Assembly (NCBI GenBank): GCA_027854065.1
Contig: JAQGEF010000002.1
Coordinates: 186,001 to 250,000 of the forward strand
DNA from: Polluticaenibacter yanchengensis
GTDB taxonomy: Bacteria > Bacteroidota > Bacteroidia > Chitinophagales > Chitinophagaceae
Length of the DNA: 64,000 nt
Direction: 5' to 3'
The position numbers were made by a program, and so were the translations under genes. Of the stretch, positions 35,468 through 43,221 are shown piece after piece (positions within the stretch are counted from its first letter, which is position 1; each line of letters opens with the position of its first letter). The notes under the pieces are model-generated. The model worked only from the letters and a program-made list of their open reading frames with translations, searched no databases and had not been told where the DNA came from.

Positions 35468-36958
35468 TTATACCGGCCAGTACAATGATATTACCGTACC
35501 TTTTTTTACAGTACTTCGTATCTCAATTTTACCATTATGGGCCTTTAGTATTTCCTGTACATAATTAAGCCCTAATCCGAATCCTTTTACGGCATGGTTG
35601 GGTTTCGGCTCCCGGTAAAATTTTTCAAATACAAATGGTAATGCAGCTGGTGAAATGCCCTGACCGCTATCCATACACTTGATACATATATAACCATCAG
35701 CCTTTGTGCAACTGATGTTTATTTCCACAGTATCATCAGAATACTTGATGGCATTGTCGATGATGTTTATAAATGCCTGCTGAAACAATGCCTTATCTGC
35801 AAAAATAAATTCAATACCGGAATTGTTTTTAAAGGTATAATGAATTTCCTTTTTACCGGCTATTCTGAAATTGTCAATAATATTGTCAATCGTTTGTTTT
35901 ATATCTGCTTTTTCATAGTTTATCCGGAGGTTTTTATTATTGAACAGTGAAACGGTAAGAATATTTTCTATTATTTTGTTTAACCTGTCAGTTTCATTCT
36001 TTGCATGACTGAGATAGCGGGCCTGTTTTTCTTTATTTAAATCGAAATCTTTCACGGCTTCCAATGCGGCAGAAATAGTTGCAATTGGTGTTTTCAGCTC
36101 GTGGGTTATATTGTTGATAAAATCATTTTTTATAGCTGCCAGTTTCTTTTCCCTGAATACTGCTTTTAATAAAGTGAAGATGCAAAATGCAACCAAAATG
36201 ACCAACAGTAATGAGCCAGCTAAAATCCATTTCATACTGACCAATACATAGTTGATCGGCGAGTAGAAAGCGGCTCTTACAAACTTATTATGATTATCCC
36301 ACCATTTATAGGTTGGGTAGGCTTTTGTAATAATCTGTGATTTTGGGTTGGTATTTTTGCCGGATGAAAAGTTTAATAAACTATCGTTTGCACTTAATTT
36401 GAAATAAAATGGAACCGCAATGTTTCTTTGTTGCAGTACACGATTGAAAGTAATTCTTAACCCTGAGGTATCAAATCCGTGTGTTATGACATTATCCAAT
36501 GCAAATGAACCGAGACTTTGTAACCTGTAGAAAACAACATGATTATCTAAATCTTCAGTTCTCAGGTAGTGGGCATAATGCGTTGCTATTTTAAGTTTGT
36601 AAGCGGTATCAGTGGCCTGCATTAATCTTGGTAAGTCTACATGGCTAAATGAAGTCTGATCTTTCCTGTTGCTGATACTTTGTACAATATGGTAAACTGT
36701 GCCCGCAGCCGGCAGGAATTTGCTTTTTATTTCAAATTTTGTGCTATCCATTAATTCTGTTACAAGTATGGATTCAATGGTGTCGCAGCGCAGTTCAAAA
36801 TCTTTTTTGATGGCATCTTCAAAGGCAAGGTTTACCTCTCTTTCAAAGTTAAATACAGAAGTGGCATAGTAGTTTTTTGCCCAGAAAAACTGGAGTATAA
36901 TTACTCCTGATATAGATAGTAAACATATAGATAATAACCACCAGGTATTTCGAGCCAT
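35468..36958 (-). CDS. Sensor histidine kinase
   Basis: A 496-residue membrane kinase. It has membrane segments at about 8-27 and 243-264 bounding a periplasmic sensor region of about 215 residues without a recognised fold. The cytoplasmic part has the H-box FINNITHELKTPIATI (His near 286), an N-box QAFINIIDNAIKYS, and G-boxes DSGQGISP and GFGLGLNYV. No PAS or HAMP domain is evident. It is transcribed ahead of the OmpR-type regulator and is divergent from the TlpA-DUF3738 gene. Confidence 0.92.
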   Translation of the reverse strand: MARNTWWLLSICLLSISGVIILQFFWAKNYYATSVFNFEREVNLAFEDAIKKDFELRCDTIESILVTELMDSTKFEIKSKFLPAAGTVYHIVQSISNRKDQTSFSHVDLPRLMQATDTAYKLKIATHYAHYLRTEDLDNHVVFYRLQSLGSFALDNVITHGFDTSGLRITFNRVLQQRNIAVPFYFKLSANDSLLNFSSGKNTNPKSQIITKAYPTYKWWDNHNKFVRAAFYSPINYVLVSMKWILAGSLLLVILVAFCIFTLLKAVFREKKLAAIKNDFINNITHELKTPIATISAALEAVKDFDLNKEKQARYLSHAKNETDRLNKIIENILTVSLFNNKNLRINYEKADIKQTIDNIIDNFRIAGKKEIHYTFKNNSGIEFIFADKALFQQAFINIIDNAIKYSDDTVEINISCTKADGYICIKCMDSGQGISPAALPFVFEKFYREPKPNHAVKGFGLGLNYVQEILKAHNGKIEIRSTVKKGTVISLYWPV

Positions 36959-37076
36959 TTACAAATATACTGTATGTGTAAGCATGGCCAATGCTGTTAA
37001 CAAACGATAACATAAGCTAACATCCGGGTAACACCTGCCTGGTTTGGGTTCTGCCATCTTTGTTCAAAATTATTAA

Positions 37077-38294
37077 ATGAGAAAGATCGTTATTTTAATG
37101 TGCTTTATCTTGCCTTTAAGAATATTTGCCCAGGATGCAGTTCTTAAAACCGGTAACAGGTTTCCTGATATTATTTTTACCAATATTGCTAATGCTCCTG
37201 TAAAAGAATGGTATTTAAACAATGTAAAAGACGATAAATTCTATATTATTAATTTCTGGGGAACCTGGTGCAGCCCATGTATCCCGGAAATGGATTCACT
37301 GGCAAAGCTTCAACGCAAGTATAAAGATCAAATCCAGGTCATTGCCGTTTCGGACGATGATGATGTCCGGAAATCCAAATACCTTAAAAATAAACCATCC
37401 GGTATATGGCTGGCTACAGATAAGGATTATACCCTTTACCATATGTTTAACCTGGCATATGTGGGACAGTGTGCTATTATTAATCCTCAAAAGGAAATAG
37501 TAGCGCTGGTAAGAACGGATTCTGTGAATGCATTATTTATAGAAAAAATGCTTAGAGGAGATTCTCTTACAATGAGTGCCGGTTTGAATGAAAAGGCCGT
37601 TATTACTGATGACCCTTTTGGAGTTGACTCCATAATGACGCATAATTTTACTATTTCCGGCTATAAAAAGGGTTTACGTGGCATGGGGAAATATTATACA
37701 ACGGGACCTTATAAAAACAGGCGTTTAAGCTGGATAAATGCATCGTTGGATTTATTGTACCGTGCTGCTTACAATATTAAATCGTATCATGTACAGGAGT
37801 TCTTTGAGGATGGATTAACAAGAAAGGATGTATCTGATTTTGAAAATAAGCAAAGTTTATATTGTGTCGATTTATTGGTGAGTGACCATGAAAAGGATCG
37901 TTTGTATTCAATCCTGCAAAGTAACCTGAATAAGTATATGCCCATAAAGGTAAGAGGAGAGAAAAGAGAACTTGATGTATATGTTTTAAAGCTGGATACT
38001 GCCGGAAAGTTAGGTATTTTAAAGGCAGATGGTGCGGAACCTGTTATGAGTTTTTCAGGAAGAGGTTATGAGGGGGAGTGTGTTTTTGTTAAGGATTTTG
38101 CTGAAGATTACCTGACGAATGAACTAGGTTTACCGGTGGTTGATGAAACGGGCCTGACAGGCCGTTATAATATTAAAACGAATGTTGAACAGCGCGATAA
38201 GGCAGGTATTTTGAAATCAATACAAGCCATTGGCTTTGCAGTGGAGAAGACAAGGCGAGAAGTCCCTGTGATTATTTATTTTCTACCGAAGTGA
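37077..38294 (+). CDS. TlpA-like thioredoxin domain fused to DUF3738
   Basis: A 405-residue exported protein. The signal peptide ends near residue 18 (LPLRIFAQ). A thioredoxin-like domain (about 25-160) carries the redox motif WGTWCSPC. The C-terminal half (about 200-405), with DLLYRAAYNI, YCVDLLVS and DETGLTGRYNIK, matches the DUF3738 family often seen in soil Bacteroidota and Acidobacteria. It may reduce or isomerise periplasmic disulfides; the DUF3738 role is unknown. It is divergent from the two-component pair. Confidence 0.82.
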   Translation: MRKIVILMCFILPLRIFAQDAVLKTGNRFPDIIFTNIANAPVKEWYLNNVKDDKFYIINFWGTWCSPCIPEMDSLAKLQRKYKDQIQVIAVSDDDDVRKSKYLKNKPSGIWLATDKDYTLYHMFNLAYVGQCAIINPQKEIVALVRTDSVNALFIEKMLRGDSLTMSAGLNEKAVITDDPFGVDSIMTHNFTISGYKKGLRGMGKYYTTGPYKNRRLSWINASLDLLYRAAYNIKSYHVQEFFEDGLTRKDVSDFENKQSLYCVDLLVSDHEKDRLYSILQSNLNKYMPIKVRGEKRELDVYVLKLDTAGKLGILKADGAEPVMSFSGRGYEGECVFVKDFAEDYLTNELGLPVVDETGLTGRYNIKTNVEQRDKAGILKSIQAIGFAVEKTRREVPVIIYFLPK

Positions 38295-38453
38295 TGCTAA
38301 ACAAATGTATCAAATATTTGCATGATATAAACTGATGTTTTGATTTGTGCTGTTTCCAGTTTTAACTCACATCGCTTAAAATGGGGTAATTTGAAAACTT
38401 TTATTATGGAAAATTTATCTATATATTTACTAAATGAATAATTTATAGTGTAA

Positions 38454-39272
38454 ATGCAAATATTGCAGACAATTGAAGAAGTTCATCGAGTTTTTAATAC
38501 TTCAGGAAGTAGTCCTCTGCTTGTCACTTGTGACGATTTTCGCGATTGGGTTTGTAAATATGACAGAGCGCCTAAGAATTTATTCAATGAATTACTGGCA
38601 GCAAAATTTGCTAAAATATGGGGAATAAATATTCCAGAAGTTGCTCTTATTAATGTAAAAAAAGAGCATGTTCCTTTTAGTAAATTTTCTATACAACCAA
38701 ATCTCTTTGATAAAGAGTGCTTTGGCTCGTTGTATCTTGAAAGTTCAAAGGAAATTGACCATTCTTTAGTGCACTTGTTTGAAGATTTAAGCTTTAGAGA
38801 AAAACTAATTAATAAAGATGATTTTTTAAAAATTGCGCTATTCGATATTTGGTTAGCTAATGAGGATAGAAATCATAACAATTTTAATCTTTTAGTAGAA
38901 ATCGGACAAAATAAACAGTCATTTTTATATGCAATTGATCACGTGAGTATTTTTAACAGTAGCTATTTGAATTATGGTATTTCAGAGATTACTGAGGATG
39001 ACTCCATAATTAAAACTAAATTGGCTAAAATTTTGTTTAATAATAATAGGTATTTGGTATCTCTGGTAGATATCTTAGTCGGAAATTTTTATCTTTGCGT
39101 TGATGAATGTTTTCTTAGACTTGATGAAATATTAAATTTAGTACCAGATTCTTGGGGAGTTGATAAACTACAAACGAAAACTAGTATTGTTCGAAATTTA
39201 TTTACAGAAAGTTGGAAAGACAATTGTATTGAAAATTTCAGACGATTCATTCAGACATTTATCATTAATTAA
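38454..39272 (+). CDS. Short HipA-like kinase
   Basis: A 272-residue protein with the HipA-like kinase core but without the usual N-terminal HipA subdomain (full-length HipA is about 440 residues). Visible are LFNELLAAKFAKIWGI, the probable catalytic loop NEDRNHNNFNLL (about residue 140) and the metal-binding AIDHVSIFN (about 163). The phosphate-binding N-lobe is hard to recognise. The gene is clearly more AT-rich than its neighbours and overlaps nothing. It is followed after 3 bp by a DUF3037-like gene, a pairing also known from other genomes. HipA proteins phosphorylate tRNA synthetases or other targets; the target here is unknown. Confidence 0.72.
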   Translation: MQILQTIEEVHRVFNTSGSSPLLVTCDDFRDWVCKYDRAPKNLFNELLAAKFAKIWGINIPEVALINVKKEHVPFSKFSIQPNLFDKECFGSLYLESSKEIDHSLVHLFEDLSFREKLINKDDFLKIALFDIWLANEDRNHNNFNLLVEIGQNKQSFLYAIDHVSIFNSSYLNYGISEITEDDSIIKTKLAKILFNNNRYLVSLVDILVGNFYLCVDECFLRLDEILNLVPDSWGVDKLQTKTSIVRNLFTESWKDNCIENFRRFIQTFIIN

Positions 39273-39275
39273 ACA

Positions 39276-40130
39276 ATGAAAACTATTTACTCTATATTAT
39301 TTGCCTCTTTAAATACTGCTTTGAATGAAAAGATTAGTATAGGACTTTTAATGTCTGATGGATATAATACAAAATTTAAGTTTTCTTCTGAAAAATTATT
39401 GGCAGTAAAAGCTGCAACAGAACCAGAGCGTTATGGATTTATTAAAAATTATTTAAAGGCTTTAGATGATGAAATCTTAAAGTCAAATAATAATATTGGC
39501 CTATTTACGAATAAAATATTTAAAGTAGATTGGGTTACAGATAATTATATGAATTATTTGTCAAATTATTCAAATAATCTAATTCAATTTTCAGAACCTA
39601 AATTTATTGATATTTCTTTTAGTACAGAAAACTTTAAACGGATTTTTAAGAAATATGTACATGTTAAATATGATTCGAATGAAGTTATCATTGAGACTGA
39701 TAATATTAACAAAAGGGTAAAAGAGCGACTTTATTCTACGATTGATAATCGTGTTAATTTAGATGTATCTTTAGATTCCTCACATTTTGAGAATTTATTT
39801 ACACCAATCGAAATTAATTTTATCGGAATGAATGGCATTCCTGTTGTAGGTCAAACTGTAGATTTCTCCAAAAAACATTATAATTTGGAAAATGATATCG
39901 CTCGATTTGTCTCGTTAACAAAGGCGATTGAATTGCATGATAAAAAGAAAGGAAAGTATTTTATTTTAGGTCATGAACCTGAAGGAAAAGAAGATAAGAA
40001 TCATGTATTATGGTCACAAATTAAAAATTCTGATTTTTTAGATTTTGTTGATATCGATGCAATTGATATTGTAGAGGAATACATAGAACATTTTGATGTA
40101 AAGCCGTATTTTGAAAAAAATGTGAATTAA
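39276..40130 (+). CDS. DUF3037-like partner of the HipA-like kinase
   Basis: A 284-residue cytoplasmic protein. The N-terminus (YSILFASLNTALNEKISIGLLMSD, ending before KFKFSSEKL) resembles DUF3037 proteins, which often sit beside small HipA-like kinases; the C-terminal half (about 150-284) is unrecognised. It starts 3 bp after the kinase stop, so the two are co-translated. Like the kinase it is AT-rich, suggesting acquisition as a unit. It has no membrane segment or signal peptide. It may be a substrate, regulator or antidote of the kinase; this is inference. Confidence 0.55.
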   Translation: MKTIYSILFASLNTALNEKISIGLLMSDGYNTKFKFSSEKLLAVKAATEPERYGFIKNYLKALDDEILKSNNNIGLFTNKIFKVDWVTDNYMNYLSNYSNNLIQFSEPKFIDISFSTENFKRIFKKYVHVKYDSNEVIIETDNINKRVKERLYSTIDNRVNLDVSLDSSHFENLFTPIEINFIGMNGIPVVGQTVDFSKKHYNLENDIARFVSLTKAIELHDKKKGKYFILGHEPEGKEDKNHVLWSQIKNSDFLDFVDIDAIDIVEEYIEHFDVKPYFEKNVN

Positions 40131-40254
40131 TAATTATTCTTTTATGCCCATTTTAAAGTAAATAAATACCTGACTAAGATATGTCGAATCTAAATAATTA
40201 AATTTTTGGCTGTTTAGTAGTTTAAAAAATTGATTATAATAATTCTCCGTTTAT

Positions 40255-40360
40255 GCGCTGCCGGATATGCAGGGTTTAGTGCGACGCAGGAGCACCGAGC
40301 ATTAGCGAGCCCGGAATAGCCGGAACTGAAGTTGAAATATGTACTGCTGACCACAGCCCC
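40255..40360 (-). repeat. R1 dispersed palindromic element, copy 3
   Basis: Minus strand: GGGGCTGTGGTCAGCAG, later TTCCGGCTATTCCGGGCTCG, CTAATGCTCGGTGC, and the closing GGCAGCGC. It sits in the 40131-40836 gap between the convergent HipA/DUF3037 pair and the end of the T6SS minus arm. Confidence 0.8.
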
Positions 40361-40503
40361 AAATAAAAATAAAAAGCCGCCACCTGTTACGGTAACGACT
40401 TCTTTATAGTGATGAGAACTACGGGCTGCTTTTGAGTATTGCATTTTCGCAGAAGAGAATCTCTATATAGATCTAATATTTATAGTGCATTTTATTTTCA
40501 GTA

Positions 40504-40530
40504 ACATACGACCCCGACGGGGTCGTATGT
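40504..40530. repeat. R5 mini-hairpin with (T/G)AC loop, copy 1
   Basis: ACATACGACCCC and GGGGTCGTATGT form a perfect 12-bp stem around the loop GAC. Two shorter hairpins of the same plan (loop TAC) are at 51954-51966 and 52008-52020. Confidence 0.6.
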
Positions 40531-40620
40531 TGTACTTACATTCATTTTTCTATAGACATTTAACCCTTTCAGCGTTATTTAATAACAGATTTGTTTTGTA
40601 AACAAACGCTATCAACTGTT

Positions 40621-40662
40621 ACTAAACCCACCCCAACTACTCCGAGGAGGGGACAGGCGTTT
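40621..40662 (+). repeat. R4 C-rich palindromic repeat, copy a
   Basis: ACTAAACCCACCCCAACTAC followed by TCCGAGGAGGGGACAGGCG. Related copies are at 52152, 52297, 58309 and, inverted, 58486. Downstream (40690-40835) comes ATTTCTCCTCG, TCGAAATGACT and runs of ACTATCAACT-type simple sequence, also seen after copy b, so R4 is part of a composite repeat. Confidence 0.75.
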
Positions 40663-40836
40663 GAGAGTTGTAGCTTAATGAGTAATAGCATGGGATTTCT
40701 CCTCGGCTTTTACGGTTAATTGCTTTTTAAATTTATCTCGTCGAAATGACTGCCATGATTGTTAACTAACAACTATAAAGCTTCAACTATCAACTTCTTA
40801 CTACTCACTTCTTACTTCTTACTCCCTACTATTCCC

Positions 40837-42192
40837 CTATTGCTGATTGTACGATGAATCCCATGAGTTGCCGTCATCGCCTTTCTGGCCTTCCATTTTA
40901 ATCATGAAGTTTTTGGCCGGGAAGTATGGTTTCATGTGGATGTCCAGGTGGATTTTATCTTTCTGGTGTGGGTCTTGTTCGAAACGACGGATGGTAAAAT
41001 CTTCTATCAGTTTATCAGGGCCGGTAATGCTGTCCAGGAACTTTACAATCTGGCTCATCAGGTCCTTGCGGGTGTTGGCATTGAAGTTCTCAAAGGCACG
41101 ACGGTTCAGGAAGTCCATAATCACCTTGGTGACATAATCGAATACCCGTACCACAGAGTAAGTTTGTAAACCAAGGTTATCACCATTGAACAATGTTTTG
41201 GCAGAAAATGCCATTACTTTGGCATATTCATTCACCATTGGTACAAGGCCCATTTTTTCAAGATTGGCTATTTCACTTTTCTTCAGTTCGAATTTTACAC
41301 CATCGACTTCATTGATGCTACCGAATTTTTTACCGGCAGTTACCTGACTCATCAGTGTTTTATAAACTTTCCCGGCTAATGCGCCCGATGGTGGTACATA
41401 CAAATCCTCTTCCTCATTCAGCACTTTATGTTTGCCACGGCCAACCAGCCAGTTACAAGTCATCATCACGTTGGATTTGAACTTGTCACCACTGGTAAGA
41501 TTTGCCAGTTCAAACATTTCCATCACATCGTCCGGTGCATCCAGGTGTTCAAAATCGGTAATAAGCATCACTTTGTTTTCGTATGCTATTTTTGACCATT
41601 TTTCCACCACTTTATTGGAACCTAAATAGCCCGGCAGTACCATAATACTGTAATTGTTTCGCAAATCCAGACGGTCGAAATTTTGTTTTAGTTCACTGGA
41701 AACTGTATCAATAAAACGGGTATTGTCAAGGTCTTTTAACTGGTCCAGCTCGCAGTTGATAAAGGAGATGTTTTTTAGCTTATCGGATTCTGAATTATTG
41801 AAGAACAATGCTACATTGCGATACGAACGTTCGAGGTCTTTGGTTTCCTCTACTGCTTTTGCAAGGTTGGTTTGCAGGATCTGTTCGCTGGTAGTTACTT
41901 TCTGTTCACACTCGTCTATCAGCGCGTTTAAATCGTCTCCACTTTCCAGTACTTCTTTCCATAATGCCAATGCCTGCGCCAGGGTAGAACGTTCCTGTTT
42001 TTTCTGGTCTTCGTTCAGGAAGATATTACGACGTGCTTTTCTATCGGGATTGATATTGGCTGTACCGTCAATGGTAGATTCTATTAGATCGAAACCGCCG
42101 TATTTGGCCAATACATCTACATTCGTTTTGAGTGACTCTATAGGTTGCAGGTTGCCTGATGCGCCTGCCTGTGATTGTTGTTGTGGTTGCAT
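40837..42192 (-). CDS. tssC: T6SS contractile sheath large subunit TssC
   Basis: A 451-residue sheath protein of the Bacteroidota TssC (VipB-like) type. It has GFDLIESTIDG and RKARRNIFL in the N-terminal part, the gp18-like core with IMVLPGYLGSN, and a C-terminal beta-domain ending in IRRFEQDPHQKDKIHLDIHMKPYFPAKNF. TssB and TssC interlock to form the sheath that drives the Hcp tube. It is the last gene of the minus arm, with tssD and tssB just upstream, as in other subtype iii loci. The end faces a 700-bp repeat-filled gap. Confidence 0.88.
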   Translation of the reverse strand: MQPQQQSQAGASGNLQPIESLKTNVDVLAKYGGFDLIESTIDGTANINPDRKARRNIFLNEDQKKQERSTLAQALALWKEVLESGDDLNALIDECEQKVTTSEQILQTNLAKAVEETKDLERSYRNVALFFNNSESDKLKNISFINCELDQLKDLDNTRFIDTVSSELKQNFDRLDLRNNYSIMVLPGYLGSNKVVEKWSKIAYENKVMLITDFEHLDAPDDVMEMFELANLTSGDKFKSNVMMTCNWLVGRGKHKVLNEEEDLYVPPSGALAGKVYKTLMSQVTAGKKFGSINEVDGVKFELKKSEIANLEKMGLVPMVNEYAKVMAFSAKTLFNGDNLGLQTYSVVRVFDYVTKVIMDFLNRRAFENFNANTRKDLMSQIVKFLDSITGPDKLIEDFTIRRFEQDPHQKDKIHLDIHMKPYFPAKNFMIKMEGQKGDDGNSWDSSYNQQ

Positions 42193-42206
42193 AAAATGGA
42201 TGATTT

Positions 42207-42677
42207 TTAATTTAACGGATTAAAACTTCTGATGGGCTCATTGGCCGGTGGCGAAGATGCCTGTGAACTGCCGCCACCGCTTTTTTGTGGCCAGGCATTT
42301 TCAATTTTAACGCTGTTAATATTTACTTCCTTAGCTGATATTTTAATGATGATGCTCATAGGTGAATCGTTGCTGGCGTTAAAAGTTTCCTTGTAGTATA
42401 TACAGTAGGCATCTTTAAACGATACTGTTTTTAAGGAGGCGCCGCTATCGCGTTTGGTAAAAACAATTTCACCGCTGTGCTGCATGGTGTCGGATAACAT
42501 CCATTGCGCAAAAGCTGTCTTATTATCGGACTCTACTTCCAAGGTTATGAGTCCGGGCTGGACTTTTCCTTTAGGGCGTAAAGCGTGGTCGACAGGTTGC
42601 GAAAATTCGTATTCAACATTCAACAGGCGGACATCTTTGATGTCGGAATTGATGTTTAATATAGCTAAGAATGACAT
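42207..42677 (-). CDS. tssD: T6SS tube protein TssD (Hcp), first copy
   Basis: A 156-residue Hcp-fold protein, with MSFLAILNINSDIKDVRLLNV at the start (only core motif quoted: VEYEFSQPVDH) and QWMLSDTMQHSGEIVFTKRD, both matching Bacteroidota TssD. Hexamers stack into the secreted tube. A Gly/Ser/Pro-rich tail of about 25 residues (from residue 131) is missing from the second copy at 52604-52990. Lying between tssC and tssB, this is the likely structural tube subunit. The tail may carry a cargo or line the tube. Confidence 0.88.
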   Translation of the reverse strand: MSFLAILNINSDIKDVRLLNVEYEFSQPVDHALRPKGKVQPGLITLEVESDNKTAFAQWMLSDTMQHSGEIVFTKRDSGASLKTVSFKDAYCIYYKETFNASNDSPMSIIIKISAKEVNINSVKIENAWPQKSGGGSSQASSPPANEPIRSFNPLN

Positions 42678-42735
42678 GGCATAAATTTTAAATGAGCGAA
42701 TGTTGCAGGATTAAATCTGCAGGTATCGCCAATGT

Positions 42736-43182
42736 TTAAACTTTTGATTGAAGCTCATCGTGCATGGCGCTGATAGCTGCAATTAAAGCGGCTTTGGCTG
42801 AAGGATCGGCCAGTGCGGACTTTAATATTTTATTGCTCTTTAGCTGCTTAATGATTTTCATGTATTCATCTTTCTTAATGGCATTGCTTTGCAAAAATTT
42901 GCTTTGAGCGGTGATGCCTTTCAGGCTGAAATCGCCGACATTACTAAAGCTTAAAATTTCTTTTTGCTCTGTGCCCTGTTCGGTTTCAAAAGCCACTTCT
43001 ACCTGTGGTTTAAAGCGGTCGAATACATCCTGAACTGTTTGAAGCCCGTAAACCACTTCCGGTTTAATAGGCGCATCTTTCGTCAGTTTTTCTGCAAATA
43101 GTGTTCTGTTCTGAGGTATGTCTGCAAAGGCTTCGCTCGCATCTGTCTGAACTTCATTACCCCCGATTCCGTAGTTACTCAT
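42736..43182 (-). CDS. tssB: T6SS contractile sheath small subunit TssB
   Basis: A 148-residue partner of TssC. VVYGLQTVQDVFDRFKPQVEV and FSNVGDFSLKGI match the sheath small-subunit core (the conserved 'F.....F.P..I...V' and 'F....DF..e.I' pattern). The C-terminal helix (KAALIAAISAMHDEL) is typical of Bacteroidota TssB. It lies directly upstream of tssD and tssC and downstream of tssH. Confidence 0.85.
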   Translation of the reverse strand: MSNYGIGGNEVQTDASEAFADIPQNRTLFAEKLTKDAPIKPEVVYGLQTVQDVFDRFKPQVEVAFETEQGTEQKEILSFSNVGDFSLKGITAQSKFLQSNAIKKDEYMKIIKQLKSNKILKSALADPSAKAALIAAISAMHDELQSKV

Positions 43183-43221
43183 AGTAATTTAGTTTTTGTG
43201 ATTAGTGAATGTTTTTTGTTT

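Noticed and set aside
41654..42223. A 189-codon plus-strand frame over tssC
   Set aside because: Antisense shadow; Arg/Ser-rich and covering a well-supported sheath gene.
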